A stretch of 64,000 nucleotides of DNA from Marinobacter caseinilyticus. Its GTDB lineage: Bacteria > Pseudomonadota > Gammaproteobacteria > Pseudomonadales > Oleiphilaceae. Position numbers and translations under genes: made by a program. The stretch is from contig NZ_WUQJ01000036.1 of the NCBI RefSeq assembly GCF_011074955.1, positions 55,259 through 119,258 on the forward strand, read 5' to 3'. This document shows, in pieces, positions 34,536 to 43,107 of the stretch; the stretch's first letter is position 1; every line of letters begins with the position of its first letter. Below the pieces are notes generated by a model. The model saw only the letters and a list, made by a program, of their open reading frames with translations, was not told the origin of the DNA and searched no databases.

Positions 34536-35144
34536 TCAGGCGTTCAAAAACACCTTCCAGGCAATTCGGTACCCCTTGATCCTGTCGGACTGAAAGAACG
34601 GCGATTTATAGCCTGTGGTGCGACCGCCCAGACTTCCCCGAGGTGTGCTGACACTGATGGCCAACGGATTGAAGCAATAGCGGGGATTGTGATTGCGGGG
34701 AATGCCATGGCAGACCCGCTGCAGACTTGGGGAGTTCACACGAACAGGCGGGCTATGCTGGCAATTCTTTTTCAGCGTCTGCGGACGCTGGCATGACTGA
34801 TCCAGCGGGTAAGGCTCAGCACCCATGAAGGCATTGTCGTCGAAGTGGGCCCAAGGGTTGGGCGAGGACATCCGTTGTAACCGGGTTTCAAGAAACGGAC
34901 GATTTTGTTTCGTGTGAGGTGAAATTTTTTGTTCGAAACCAATGCCTGCCGGATTCGGAACAGTAATGGCATTGGCCTGTCCCTCCCAGCGAATCGGGAG
35001 ACGCACACCCTTACCTCTCACACACTCCAACAGGGTCCCCACAGCGGGAGAGTCACTGTCAAAGTGATTGGGGTTGACCTGACAGGCAACCCATTCGCTA
35101 TCCCGAATTACATCCCGCGCGCCTTGGGCGTAAAAAGCTTCCAT
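34536..35144 (-). CDS. Unrecognised hypothetical protein
   Basis: A 202-residue frame starting at ATG 35144 with GGA upstream. Codon choice is GC-ending in many places (CTG, GGC, CGC, TTC), which favours a real or recently decayed gene. The sequence has several cysteines, many prolines and asparagines (FLETRLQRMSSPNPWAHFDDN, CFNPLAISVSTPRGSLGGR) and no signal peptide or motif that I recognise. It lies in an accessory-looking stretch between the barrel protein and the NYN gene. It may be a pseudogene. Confidence 0.38.
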   Translation of the reverse strand: MEAFYAQGARDVIRDSEWVACQVNPNHFDSDSPAVGTLLECVRGKGVRLPIRWEGQANAITVPNPAGIGFEQKISPHTKQNRPFLETRLQRMSSPNPWAHFDDNAFMGAEPYPLDQSCQRPQTLKKNCQHSPPVRVNSPSLQRVCHGIPRNHNPRYCFNPLAISVSTPRGSLGGRTTGYKSPFFQSDRIKGYRIAWKVFLNA

Positions 35145-35681
35145 GCCTGCTTCCTGCAGCTGCAGCGACGTTTTGAATCTGAAAGGATGTGTTAACCAGA
35201 GGGGCCGACATCCGTTGTCGCTTTTTGAATTATTACTTTTTAGTTATGCGTAGGATAATGCGTCAGGCCAGACCAAAGGGGAAGGACGAATTTGTAAAGT
35301 TTTGCGGTTAGCTAATTGATTCGCAAAGTATTTGCATAAATGAACTAAATTGCAGGCGTGGCGGTGATACGTACGTTTATAGTGGTCAACGCGGAACAGG
35401 TCGGTCACTTGCCCTACGCCACTTAATCATCATTCGGCCCCATTAGCTTGCCATTGCACTTCCCCCGGGCCGTCAGCGATGGCCACAACAACGATTGCTG
35501 TCGCCCAAGTGAAGCCTCCGACCTTAAACAATGCTTACGAGAAGACGCCGCTCGGGACACGACGGCTATGTGTCTTGTATCGACAATCCACAATGGATGA
35601 TACTTTCTCAGGACGCTGCTTTTTCAGGGCGAAATTTTCTCAGGACGTTACTCGACCTTTTACCGGGGATCTTCACGGACG
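35145..35681. other. Non-coding interval before the NYN gene
   Basis: About 540 bases with AT-rich runs (around 35220-35350). I see no gene; the plus-strand frames at 35479-35919 and 35531-35716 run in other frames across the NYN start and look spurious. GCTAATTGATT at about 35310 recurs near 34475 but is too short to mean much. The promoter of the NYN gene is probably in its right half. Confidence 0.5.
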
Positions 35682-36422
35682 ATGGACACAAACTACAAAA
35701 TTGCCCTGCTCATTGATTGCGACAACGTCAGCCACCAAGCCATTGAGGGTGTGTTACAGGAGTTGGCGAAATACGGTGCGGTCAATATCCGGCACGCGCA
35801 CGGGAACTGGAACGGCCCCCAACTCGGCGGCTGGATCGAAAAGCTCCACGCCAATGCCATACGCCCGGTTCAGCAATTCGCTTACACCTCTGGCAAGAAT
35901 GCAACCGATGCGTCCATGATCATTGACGCCATGGACTTGCTCTACAGCGGCAACGTCAGTGCCTTTGCGCTCATGACCAGTGACAGCGACTTCACACCAC
36001 TGGTGATGCGCATCCTCGAAGCCGGTCTACCCGTTTTCGGTTTCGGCGAGAAAAAGACGCCCACGCCCTTTGTTAATGCCTGCTCACAGTTCATCTACAC
36101 GGAAAATCTTCGCGAAGAGCATGACGAAGACAGTGTCGAAAACGGCGCAGAGCCAACCGCCAAAACGCAAAAGAAATGGGGACGCAACCAACTGCGCGGC
36201 GACTCAATGCTGGTGAAGACTCTGCGAACCGCCGTCGAGCAGACCGCGGACGACGATGGCTGGGCACACCTGGGCAAGGTCGGCCAATACATCTCCAACA
36301 ACAGCTCCTTCTCACCGGTGAATTACGGTTACAAAAAGCTGAGTGACCTGATCCGCGCCAGTGAGTTATTCGAGATCAGCATTCGAGAGAAGACCGTGCT
36401 CTACATAAAAAACCCTGGCTGA
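35682..36422 (+). CDS. NYN domain RNase-like protein with C-terminal OST-HTH/LOTUS-like domain
   Basis: A 246-residue protein. The N-terminal NYN/PIN-like domain has the acidic residues of a metal-dependent RNase: ALLIDCDNVS (D12, D14), NATDASMIIDAMDLLY and MTSDSDFTPLVMRILEAG. A polar linker (about 150-180) leads to a C-terminal domain (MLVKTLRTAVEQTADDDGWAHLGKVGQYISNNSSFSPVNYGYKKLSDLIRAS) typical of the OST-HTH/LOTUS fold, which binds RNA. NYN-LOTUS (LabA/DUF88) proteins occur in many bacteria; an RNA-cleaving role is likely but the target is unknown. Transcribed alone, convergent with the YhaN-like gene. Confidence 0.88.
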   Translation: MDTNYKIALLIDCDNVSHQAIEGVLQELAKYGAVNIRHAHGNWNGPQLGGWIEKLHANAIRPVQQFAYTSGKNATDASMIIDAMDLLYSGNVSAFALMTSDSDFTPLVMRILEAGLPVFGFGEKKTPTPFVNACSQFIYTENLREEHDEDSVENGAEPTAKTQKKWGRNQLRGDSMLVKTLRTAVEQTADDDGWAHLGKVGQYISNNSSFSPVNYGYKKLSDLIRASELFEISIREKTVLYIKNPG

Positions 36423-36509
36423 GCCTGAATACGCCTCTCCTGACCGATCGCCCGAAGCCTACTGAATGCTTTGCAAGGAGAAACGACCAAGCCCGAAAAT
36501 TGACCGCCA

Positions 36510-39161
36510 TCATACCCCCAGCGCCCGGGCCTTCAGGCTTTCCAGGTCTCTTGGCTCGACGCCAATATCCCGCCATTTCTCCGGGTGACAGGTGAACAGC
36601 AGAATTTGGTGGCGTTGAGCGGCATCGAACAGGATCCGCTTCATGCCATCGAGTCGCTCCGCGTCGCTGTGGACCAGCGTGTCGTCCAGAATAATCAGGG
36701 TGGGTCTGCCAGCGTCCCGCAGCAGGTCTGCGTAGGCCAGGCGGCTGATCAAGCCCATCTGCTCGCGCGCCCCGAAACTGAGTTCTGCCATCTGGCCAAG
36801 CTCGTTACCGCGGCTGAACTTGCCCGGCACCAGGTGTTCATCCACTTCCAGGGTCGCCTGGGGAAAGAGTACCGAGAGGTAGTGGTCGAGGTGTTTCTGA
36901 AGCGGCGCCTGCAGCCTGCGCGTCAACGCCTGGCGTTTATCCGTCAACAGATTCAGCAGCAGGTCCAGTGCCTGCGCCCGGCGCTGCAATTCGAGGTAGC
37001 GCCGATTGACGTGTTCCAGTTCACCTACCTTTTCACTGCACAGTTCTTCGAGGCCTTCGGCACCCCAGGCTTCGAGCCGAACACGAATATCCCGAAGTTC
37101 TCGCGCACGCTCTTCCTGGGCGGTTTGCAGCGATTCCGCCGTGCGCTGGTAGCGTTCGACGTCCTGCGCGAGCAAGTCCGGGCGAGCCTGCTGAATCTGG
37201 CTTGCCCGCGCCTGCAGGGTTTGGTCCAAATCGGTCCTGCGTTGTTCGGCACGCTCGATATCGCCGGTCAGTTTCTGAAGTTGTTGCTGCCGCGCATCGG
37301 TGTCGAGTTCGTCTTTAAGCTGTTGCCATTCACGCTGAGCGTTGTCGCAATTCTGTTTGGCGGCAAGCGCATCCGCCTGATGCTGTCTCTGGGCCGTTTC
37401 CGCTTCCGATAACCGGGACTCGGCCGTTACTCTTCGGCTTTCAGCATTGGCCAGGCTCAATACGCTGCTTTCGGTCGCCGAATCATGGGTCGGCATGGCT
37501 GCCATCTCGGCTGTTTTCTGCTCCAACTGCGTACAGCTGTCCTGGTGCTCGGCCGTCAGTCGGTCGACTCCGTTCGGGGCGACCGAGCGGATCAGATCCT
37601 CCAGGTGACCCAGAGCGCGATCCGCCGCCTGATACCGCGCGAGACGGTGTTCTGCTTCCGCAGTAATGGGAACTCCCAGCGCGCGCAGCTGGTCGTCCAG
37701 ACTTTGCTGCAGGTGGGCCAGGGTTCTGCGCGTACTGGCAAGATCTTCTCCACCGGGCGTGACACCGAGTGTGCCGACTCCAGGAATCTCGAGCGTACTG
37801 TCCGTCAGCAACCGCTCCTCACCCTGCCCCTGGATCTCGCGGTCGTTCAGCTTCAGGCTATGGCCGGGCGTCAATTGCCAGGTGAGCCTGGTCGCAATCG
37901 TCTGGGAGCGAATCTGTTCTTCGTCCAGTTGGCGCTGTGTCGCCCTGACCCTCTCCACCGCCGCCGTATCGGTCATATTGATCTGTTTTTGTTTCCGGGC
38001 GTCATCCAACTGCCCCTGGAACTCCCGGGCTTTGTCCAGATTCTGTTGCAGCCGCTTTTGCTGGTCTTCCAGCCGGCTGATGTCCTGCTGCAACTGTCCC
38101 CGTCGCTCGGCCAGTCGGGCCAGCTCAACGGCCTTTAGCGCCGCCTGGTAATCCGCGCGAGCAGCTTCGACCGCCTGTTCAATAGCTGGCGCCCGCGCGA
38201 CTTCCTGTTCGAGAACCCGTTGCGCTTGCTCGCGCTCCTTTTCACGTTGCTCAAATTTCTTACGCTGGTTTTGTAACTGGTTCTGATTCTCGTGCAGCAG
38301 CCCCAGATTCTGGAGGATATGGTCCCGAGCAGACTGATCCTGAGCTTGCTGCTGCTGCAGTGCTTCGACCTGTCGATATTGTTCCCGAGCCTGCTCCAGT
38401 TTCCGGTGGGCGTCGTCCCAGGGGCGCTCTCTTTCGTTGCGCTGATAGTCTTCGTTCAATGTGCCCAAACGGTCGACCTGGGTCTGGTATTGCTGGATCC
38501 GCTCTTCCAACCCGGCGATGTCGCTTCGCAGGATGTCCCGGTCTTTTTCCAACTGCCCGTATTCTTCGCGGGGTTTGCCGGTCGCGGTGAGCAATTCGGC
38601 ACGTCGCGCCTGCACCGCCTGGATCACATCGTCACCGGCGCTACTGGCCACTTCGCCCACCAGGCCATTGAGGGCCGATTTGAGATGGTTGCCAGCGTGT
38701 TCAACGGCTTTTTCGATGTCCTGGCCGGTACCTTGTTCGACCCAAAGCAAACCGGGAATGCCCCAATGCTCTTCCCGGCTGGCACCCTTTTTGGGGAACT
38801 GATAGCCCAGCAATTCGGCCAGCTTCTCCTCGGCGTCTTCACCGCTGAAGGCGGTTTGGTCCATCACCAGATCGCAGCGTTTGCGCTGTAAAAAACTCTT
38901 CGTGAGCTGCCATTGCTGCTGGTTGTGCTCAAAACTTAAGATGATGGTTGGCGCGGCCGCCGAATCACCCCAGGGTCGCAAGTCTTCCACAGACTTGGAG
39001 CGGTGGCGCTCAAAGAACGCGGCGCGGATGGCGCGCACCAGGGTGCTCTTGCCGGACTCATTGGGGCCGTGAATGAGGTTGATGCCAGGCTGAAGATTTT
39101 CCAGCGCAAGCGGCTTGCGAAACTGGCGGACCTGTTCGACCTGAAGGCTTTGGAGCTTCAT
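36510..39161 (-). CDS. YhaN/SbcC-like SMC-type ATPase
   Basis: An 883-residue ATPase: Walker A GPNESGKST near residues 33-41, two long coiled-coil arms, no CxxC zinc hook seen in the middle, then the ABC signature-like SFGAREQMGLISRLAYADLL and Walker B TLIILDDTLVHSD. It begins with the SMC-type MKLQSLQVEQVRQFRKPLAL. It overlaps the phosphoesterase gene by 4 bases (ATGA). The pair has the architecture of SbcC/SbcD or Rad50/Mre11 but is closer to YhaN/YhaO, which take part in DNA end processing. The absent hook argues against true SbcC. Confidence 0.87.
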   Translation of the reverse strand: MKLQSLQVEQVRQFRKPLALENLQPGINLIHGPNESGKSTLVRAIRAAFFERHRSKSVEDLRPWGDSAAAPTIILSFEHNQQQWQLTKSFLQRKRCDLVMDQTAFSGEDAEEKLAELLGYQFPKKGASREEHWGIPGLLWVEQGTGQDIEKAVEHAGNHLKSALNGLVGEVASSAGDDVIQAVQARRAELLTATGKPREEYGQLEKDRDILRSDIAGLEERIQQYQTQVDRLGTLNEDYQRNERERPWDDAHRKLEQAREQYRQVEALQQQQAQDQSARDHILQNLGLLHENQNQLQNQRKKFEQREKEREQAQRVLEQEVARAPAIEQAVEAARADYQAALKAVELARLAERRGQLQQDISRLEDQQKRLQQNLDKAREFQGQLDDARKQKQINMTDTAAVERVRATQRQLDEEQIRSQTIATRLTWQLTPGHSLKLNDREIQGQGEERLLTDSTLEIPGVGTLGVTPGGEDLASTRRTLAHLQQSLDDQLRALGVPITAEAEHRLARYQAADRALGHLEDLIRSVAPNGVDRLTAEHQDSCTQLEQKTAEMAAMPTHDSATESSVLSLANAESRRVTAESRLSEAETAQRQHQADALAAKQNCDNAQREWQQLKDELDTDARQQQLQKLTGDIERAEQRRTDLDQTLQARASQIQQARPDLLAQDVERYQRTAESLQTAQEERARELRDIRVRLEAWGAEGLEELCSEKVGELEHVNRRYLELQRRAQALDLLLNLLTDKRQALTRRLQAPLQKHLDHYLSVLFPQATLEVDEHLVPGKFSRGNELGQMAELSFGAREQMGLISRLAYADLLRDAGRPTLIILDDTLVHSDAERLDGMKRILFDAAQRHQILLFTCHPEKWRDIGVEPRDLESLKARALGV

Positions 39162-40279
39162 TGGGCTGCCTCCACGGCTTTGTTCTTCAGCAAGCTGGCG
39201 AGGATCGCCAACGCGTCCCGGGCGGATTCCGGCGCATCGCCCTGCTGCCGGACTCGGAGGTCCTCGATGACGTCACCAAGATAACCATCGGCGTGCAGCG
39301 CGGCGATGTCCTCCTCCGTCGGCTCAAGTTGCAGGTGGGTCCGGTCGCAGGCAATGCTGCGAAAGCGGGCCTCAGCGACAGACAACGCATTGCTCAGTTG
39401 TTGCTCACCGCCCAGCGTGATGGCGCCCTCCAGCCGGATATCCAATACCGAGGCGTCAGGCAACGCCTCAATGCGTGTCAGTAATTGATCCAGATCGGAC
39501 GCGACGGCCAGTGTTTCCCGCCACTGATGCCAGCGGTAACGGGCCGTATCATGCTGGGAAACCTCAGGTATCGCGCCGGCGTCGGCGATGTTCACCACCA
39601 ACGCGTAGCCTGCGTCGTTGTTACGGAAACGCTCCGGCTCCGGCGTGCCGCTGTACCAGGTACGCTCGTTGATCGGCTTGGTGCCGTGCCAGTCCCCCAG
39701 GGCCAGGTAATCCAGCCTCGCCTGTTCGGTTCTGTCGGGAGCAATCGGGTTGGTCGCATCCACCCCGTCGGGCAACAGGCCCTGGACACTGCCGTGGCCC
39801 AGGCCGATGCGCAATAAGCCCTTCGGGGTTTCGAGGGTGTTGAAATGGTCCGTCAGGTCACTGTGGGTGTGACGCTGCGTCAACGGAGCCGAGAGGATCG
39901 CCAAGCCCTGCGCCTCCAGCGTAATCAGGCCCGGCTCCAGAGCCAGATGGACATTGTCCGGCACGGCATTGAGGCGCCGGGCCCGACTCCATACACTCTC
40001 CGCCAGAGCGGCATCGTGATTGCCCGGCAGCATGACCCAGGGGCCGGTGAACGCGCGGGTGGCATTGAACACCCGACGGATGGTCCGGTCCGTGACAGTC
40101 TGCGCATCAAACACATCCCCGGCCACCAATACCGCGTCACAGCTCTGCTCTACCGCCAGTCTTGCCAGCCGTTCAATGGCCTCGTAACGCGCCTCCGCCA
40201 GGGCGGCGGCATCGTCTGTTTCGAAGCGGCTGAAAGACCGGCCCATTTGCCAGTCGGCGGTGTGCAGAAATCTTGGCAT
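39158..40279 (-). CDS. YhaO/SbcD-like metallophosphoesterase (DNA repair exonuclease)
   Basis: A 373-residue calcineurin-type phosphoesterase with the metal motifs D-x-H (FLHTADWQMG), GDVFD (LVAGDVFDAQ), GNHD (LPGNHDAAL) and a later GxHG-like pattern (GLGHGSV, LALGDWHGTKP). It is encoded upstream of, and overlaps, the SMC-like gene. In the family this subunit is the Mn-dependent 3'-5' exonuclease and endonuclease of a Mre11-Rad50-type complex. The C-terminal cap region is shorter than in canonical SbcD, in line with the YhaO group. Confidence 0.9.
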   Translation of the reverse strand: MPRFLHTADWQMGRSFSRFETDDAAALAEARYEAIERLARLAVEQSCDAVLVAGDVFDAQTVTDRTIRRVFNATRAFTGPWVMLPGNHDAALAESVWSRARRLNAVPDNVHLALEPGLITLEAQGLAILSAPLTQRHTHSDLTDHFNTLETPKGLLRIGLGHGSVQGLLPDGVDATNPIAPDRTEQARLDYLALGDWHGTKPINERTWYSGTPEPERFRNNDAGYALVVNIADAGAIPEVSQHDTARYRWHQWRETLAVASDLDQLLTRIEALPDASVLDIRLEGAITLGGEQQLSNALSVAEARFRSIACDRTHLQLEPTEEDIAALHADGYLGDVIEDLRVRQQGDAPESARDALAILASLLKNKAVEAAQ

Positions 40280-40296
40280 GTGTGTTACCTAAAGTG

Positions 40297-40521
40297 TTAG
40301 AAACGGAATTCCCGCCCAATATTGAACCCGCACGGCTCGGTGACACTCACTTTGTTCCCGTCGCCGGCATTGGGCAGGCAAGTCCCAACCCGCTCGTTGC
40401 CGAAAGGTTGCAATGACTTCAAAGCCCGGGCTGAGGCCAAGCCTGCACCGCCGAATTGGCCCGATACCTTGACCGGGGCTCGGCCGCGTGAGCAGGCGCA
40501 TGAGCCATGGCGACTGAGGCG
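40297..40521 (-). pseudogene. Possible decayed C-terminus of an outer-membrane barrel protein
   Basis: The 680-base gap between the YhaO-like gene and the tRNA holds a minus-strand frame of 74 sense codons and a stop with no credible start. It ends with TAA at 40297-40299 and reads ...VKVSGQFGGAGLASARAL and, at the end, EPCGFNIGREFRF. The last residues show the C-terminal barrel signature (F at the end, hydrophobic residues at -3, -7 and -9). An in-frame TAG lies at its left edge (codon at 40522-40524). It could be the remains of a receptor or porin gene. The rest of the gap contains a REP-like motif and no gene that I trust. Confidence 0.3.
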
Positions 40522-40850
40522 CTAAGGGGGGGGAAACGTTCGTCGGCTCACAAAAAGGGATAAGCACTCAGCTTGCCCAAAACCCATTTAATTACCCGCT
40601 TGGTGAAAGAAACTCCCGCTCCTTTTAGCGTTAACACCTAACCATATCAGAATGAACGCCAACATCGGTCGCGAAGTCCGCCGAATGACTCTGTCGGTCA
40701 AACGTGTCCGTAGGAAACCGTGACGGCAAACAAAACAGGAGCGCGATAAATCGGACGAGTACTATGCTGCCTGCCAGACGCGGAATTCGCGATTACGGCA
40801 GTGCAGACGTGCCGCGACGGAGGCGGGGAGGCGATCGCCGGAGTACTGGA

Positions 40851-40874
40851 TCGCGGACCGAAGCCGCGCCTACC
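40851..40874 (-). repeat. REP-like palindromic motif, second copy
   Basis: Read on the minus strand this is GGTAGGCGCGGCTTCGGTCC plus GCGA, which matches the pseudomonad REP core GTAGGAGCGGCTTCAGCC-GCGA with few changes. It is in the opposite orientation to the copy at 33730 and adjoins the 250-base repeat. Confidence 0.5.
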
Positions 40875-40923
40875 ACACACCTCTTGTGGGAGCGTTAAGC
40901 GTCGGGCCGGATAAATTCCATGC

Positions 40924-40950
40924 AAAAAAAGCCGGTCACAAATGACCGGC
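40924..40950 (-). terminator. Rho-independent terminator of tRNA-fMet copy 1
   Basis: On the minus strand GCCGGTCA-TTTG-TGACCGGC is a perfect 8-bp stem with a 4-base loop, followed by seven T (A-run 40924-40930 on the plus strand). It begins 10 bases after the CCA end of the tRNA. A T-run on the other strand too (40951-40955) would allow termination in both directions. Confidence 0.9.
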
Positions 40951-40959
40951 TTTTTAATA

Positions 40960-41036
<77 letters not shown>

Positions 41037-41115
41037 ACAAACTTTTTCTCGCCCATTCCATTCGAGCTGACCTACCAGGTCGGGCTCATAATCCGAAGGT
41101 CGGCGACTCTCTTCG

Positions 41116-41165
41116 GCTTTCGTGATGTAGGAGCCCGAAGAACCACCAGACCACTCCATCCCGCA
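41116..41165 (-). pseudogene. Decayed tRNA-fMet 5' half
   Basis: Read on the minus strand the segment begins TGCGGGATGGAGTGGTCTGG and then TGGTTCTTCGGGCTCCTACA. The first part matches the tRNA-fMet acceptor and D arm with a few changes; the anticodon stem and loop are destroyed, and the rest of a tRNA is missing. The flanking TTTGTTGC is the same as before the intact gene. It looks like a decayed tandem copy of the neighbouring tRNA gene, 80 bases upstream of it in transcription order. Confidence 0.6.
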
Positions 41166-41246
41166 ACAAACTGTTTGTTTTTCGGTGGCTGTGTCTTTCT
41201 GCCTCCGATCAACGTGCGCGTATACTAAGGATTCGTGGCTCGGCTG

Positions 41247-41930
41247 TCAATGACTATCTGAGAACAAATCAGTGGGGTAACTCATCTCGGCCCGGGCAAC
41301 GCCCGGGTTGATGCCCACTCGGTCAATGATGTCCTGTACGGGTCTAAAGGAACGGCGATGCAAGGGCGTTGCACCCAGTTTATTCAATGCTTCCAGATGA
41401 ACCGGGGTTGGATAACCTTTGTGTTGGGCCAAGCCATAACCCGGGTAGTCGGCTTCCATCGCCTGCATTTCGCGATCTCTCGTCACTTTGGCGATTATCG
41501 AGGCGGCACTGATGGCTGCTACCCGGCTATCGCCTTTGACAACCGCCTCAGATGACCAGTGCCAACGTGGGCAACGGTTGCCATCAACCAACACATGCTC
41601 GGGCGGAATGGCTAAACCCGATACTGCGCGCTCCATGGCGAGCATCGTGGCCTGGAATATGTTCAACCGGTCGATTTCCTCGGCTTCGCAACGCCCGAGA
41701 CTCCAAGCCGCCGCGTGCTCGACAATCTGCTCATAGAGCGCTTCTCGGCGCTTTTCCGTCAGTTTTTTCGAATCCGCCAGACCTTCAATTGGACGATCCG
41801 GATGCAGTATCACCGCCGCAGTCACTACGGCTCCAACCAGCGGGCCGCGACCGACTTCATCCACTCCCGCGAGTTTCCAGCCTTCGTAACGACAAACAAA
41901 AGGGGGTAACTCTGGCTTCGTTTTAGCCAC
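41247..41930 (-). CDS. rnhB: Ribonuclease HII
   Basis: A 227-residue RNase HII. Start GTG 41930 (VAKTKPEL) is preferred because AGGAG precedes it; a TTG 15 bases earlier is the alternative. Motifs: GVDEVGRGPLVGAVVTAAVIL (D and E), DSKKLTEKRRE, VDGNRCP and KGDSRVAAISAASIIAKVTRD. The enzyme removes ribonucleotides misincorporated in DNA. It overlaps the lpxB stop by 8 bases and ends the lipid A operon, as it does in many gammaproteobacteria. dnaE, which often follows, is absent; the tRNA-fMet locus comes next. Confidence 0.95.
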   Translation of the reverse strand: MAKTKPELPPFVCRYEGWKLAGVDEVGRGPLVGAVVTAAVILHPDRPIEGLADSKKLTEKRREALYEQIVEHAAAWSLGRCEAEEIDRLNIFQATMLAMERAVSGLAIPPEHVLVDGNRCPRWHWSSEAVVKGDSRVAAISAASIIAKVTRDREMQAMEADYPGYGLAQHKGYPTPVHLEALNKLGATPLHRRSFRPVQDIIDRVGINPGVARAEMSYPTDLFSDSH

Positions 41931-43107
41931 GCGTCCTCTCCTCAATCAGCGCCGATATCGCTGCCGCCGCCCGCTCATCGGCGCCCTGCCTCAACTGCAG
42001 ATGCAGATCGCTAAACGCCAGGAATAAACGCTCTCGCTCATCGCTGTTTTCCAATCGCTCCAACACCGCCGCACCCAGTGACTCCGGAGTGGCATCATCC
42101 TGAAGCAGTTCAGGCACCAATGGTTTTTGGGCCAGCAGGTTCGGCAAGGCTATGTGAGGTATTTTCACCATGCGAGAGAGTATGGCATGGCTCATTGCGG
42201 TCAGCTTGTACCCCACCACCATCGGCTTCTTCAACAGCATGGCTTCCAGGGTTGCAGTGCCTGACGCCAGCAGGATGACATCGGCCGCAGCCATCACCTC
42301 TCTTGAACGCCCGAGCACCAGCGTGACCGGCAGTTTGACGTCCAGCGCATCGACCAGGTCACTGACCTGCTTTTGTCGGGCGCGATTGATACAGGGGATC
42401 ACTAACTGAAGATCCGGGCGACGGGTCTGGATCCAACGCGCGGCCTCCAGAAACAAAGTACCCAGACGCTCAATTTCGCCGTGCCGACTACCGGGAAGAA
42501 TGGCCAATACCGGGGCATTCTGTTGAAGATCCAACGCGGAGCGAGCGCCAGGGGTATCCGGCGTCATTGCGATACGGTCCGCCAGAGGGTGGCCGACAAA
42601 AGCGACCGGGACCTGATGTTCCTCATAAAAGCGGGCTTCAAACGGGAACAGGGTCAGCATCAGGTCAACAGAGCGGGCAATCTTGAAAATTCGCTTTTGT
42701 CGCCACGCCCAAACCGACGGACTCACGTAATGGACGGTCGGTATGCCTGCGTCACGACAGCGCCGCTCAAGGCCCAGAGTAAAATCGGGGGAGTCGATGC
42801 CGATAACCACATCCGGCGGTGTGGTCAGGAAATAGTCCAGTACACGGTGGCGAATATCGAACAGTTCCCGGATCCGCCCCAACACCTCCACCAGCCCCAT
42901 GACGGACAAGCGTTCCATTGGGACCAGGGATTGAAAACCCACTGACTTCATTTCGTCGCCGCCAATCCCCGCAAACCGGGCATTGGGGTAACGCACGCGC
43001 AATGAGCGGATCAGACCGGCACCCAGAATATCACCCGATGCCTCACCGGCAACGATGCCGATGACGACTTTGCGGGAGCTGACCGGCTCGGGGGCGACCC
43101 CAGACAC
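41923..43107 (-). CDS. lpxB: Lipid-A-disaccharide synthase
   Basis: A 394-residue glycosyltransferase of family GT19 starting at GTG 43107, overlapping the lpxA stop by one base. Family motifs: IGIVAGEASGDILGAGLI near the N-terminus, GIDSPDFTLGLERRCR and ILPGSRHGEIERL, and YVSPSVWAWRQKRI in the middle. The enzyme joins UDP-2,3-diacylglucosamine with 2,3-diacylglucosamine-1-phosphate in lipid A synthesis at the inner membrane. Part of the lpxD-fabZ-lpxA-lpxB-rnhB run. Confidence 0.96.
   Translation of the reverse strand: MSGVAPEPVSSRKVVIGIVAGEASGDILGAGLIRSLRVRYPNARFAGIGGDEMKSVGFQSLVPMERLSVMGLVEVLGRIRELFDIRHRVLDYFLTTPPDVVIGIDSPDFTLGLERRCRDAGIPTVHYVSPSVWAWRQKRIFKIARSVDLMLTLFPFEARFYEEHQVPVAFVGHPLADRIAMTPDTPGARSALDLQQNAPVLAILPGSRHGEIERLGTLFLEAARWIQTRRPDLQLVIPCINRARQKQVSDLVDALDVKLPVTLVLGRSREVMAAADVILLASGTATLEAMLLKKPMVVGYKLTAMSHAILSRMVKIPHIALPNLLAQKPLVPELLQDDATPESLGAAVLERLENSDERERLFLAFSDLHLQLRQGADERAAAAISALIEERTRG

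Noticed and set aside
36510..40279. Canonical sbcCD
   Set aside because: No zinc-hook CxxC was seen in the ATPase arms, and the phosphoesterase resembles YhaO more than SbcD.
40289..40567. 92-codon minus-strand frame next to the YhaO-like gene
   Set aside because: Another minus frame in the same place shows a more convincing barrel-protein end; this one has random-looking Arg/Pro/Trp content.
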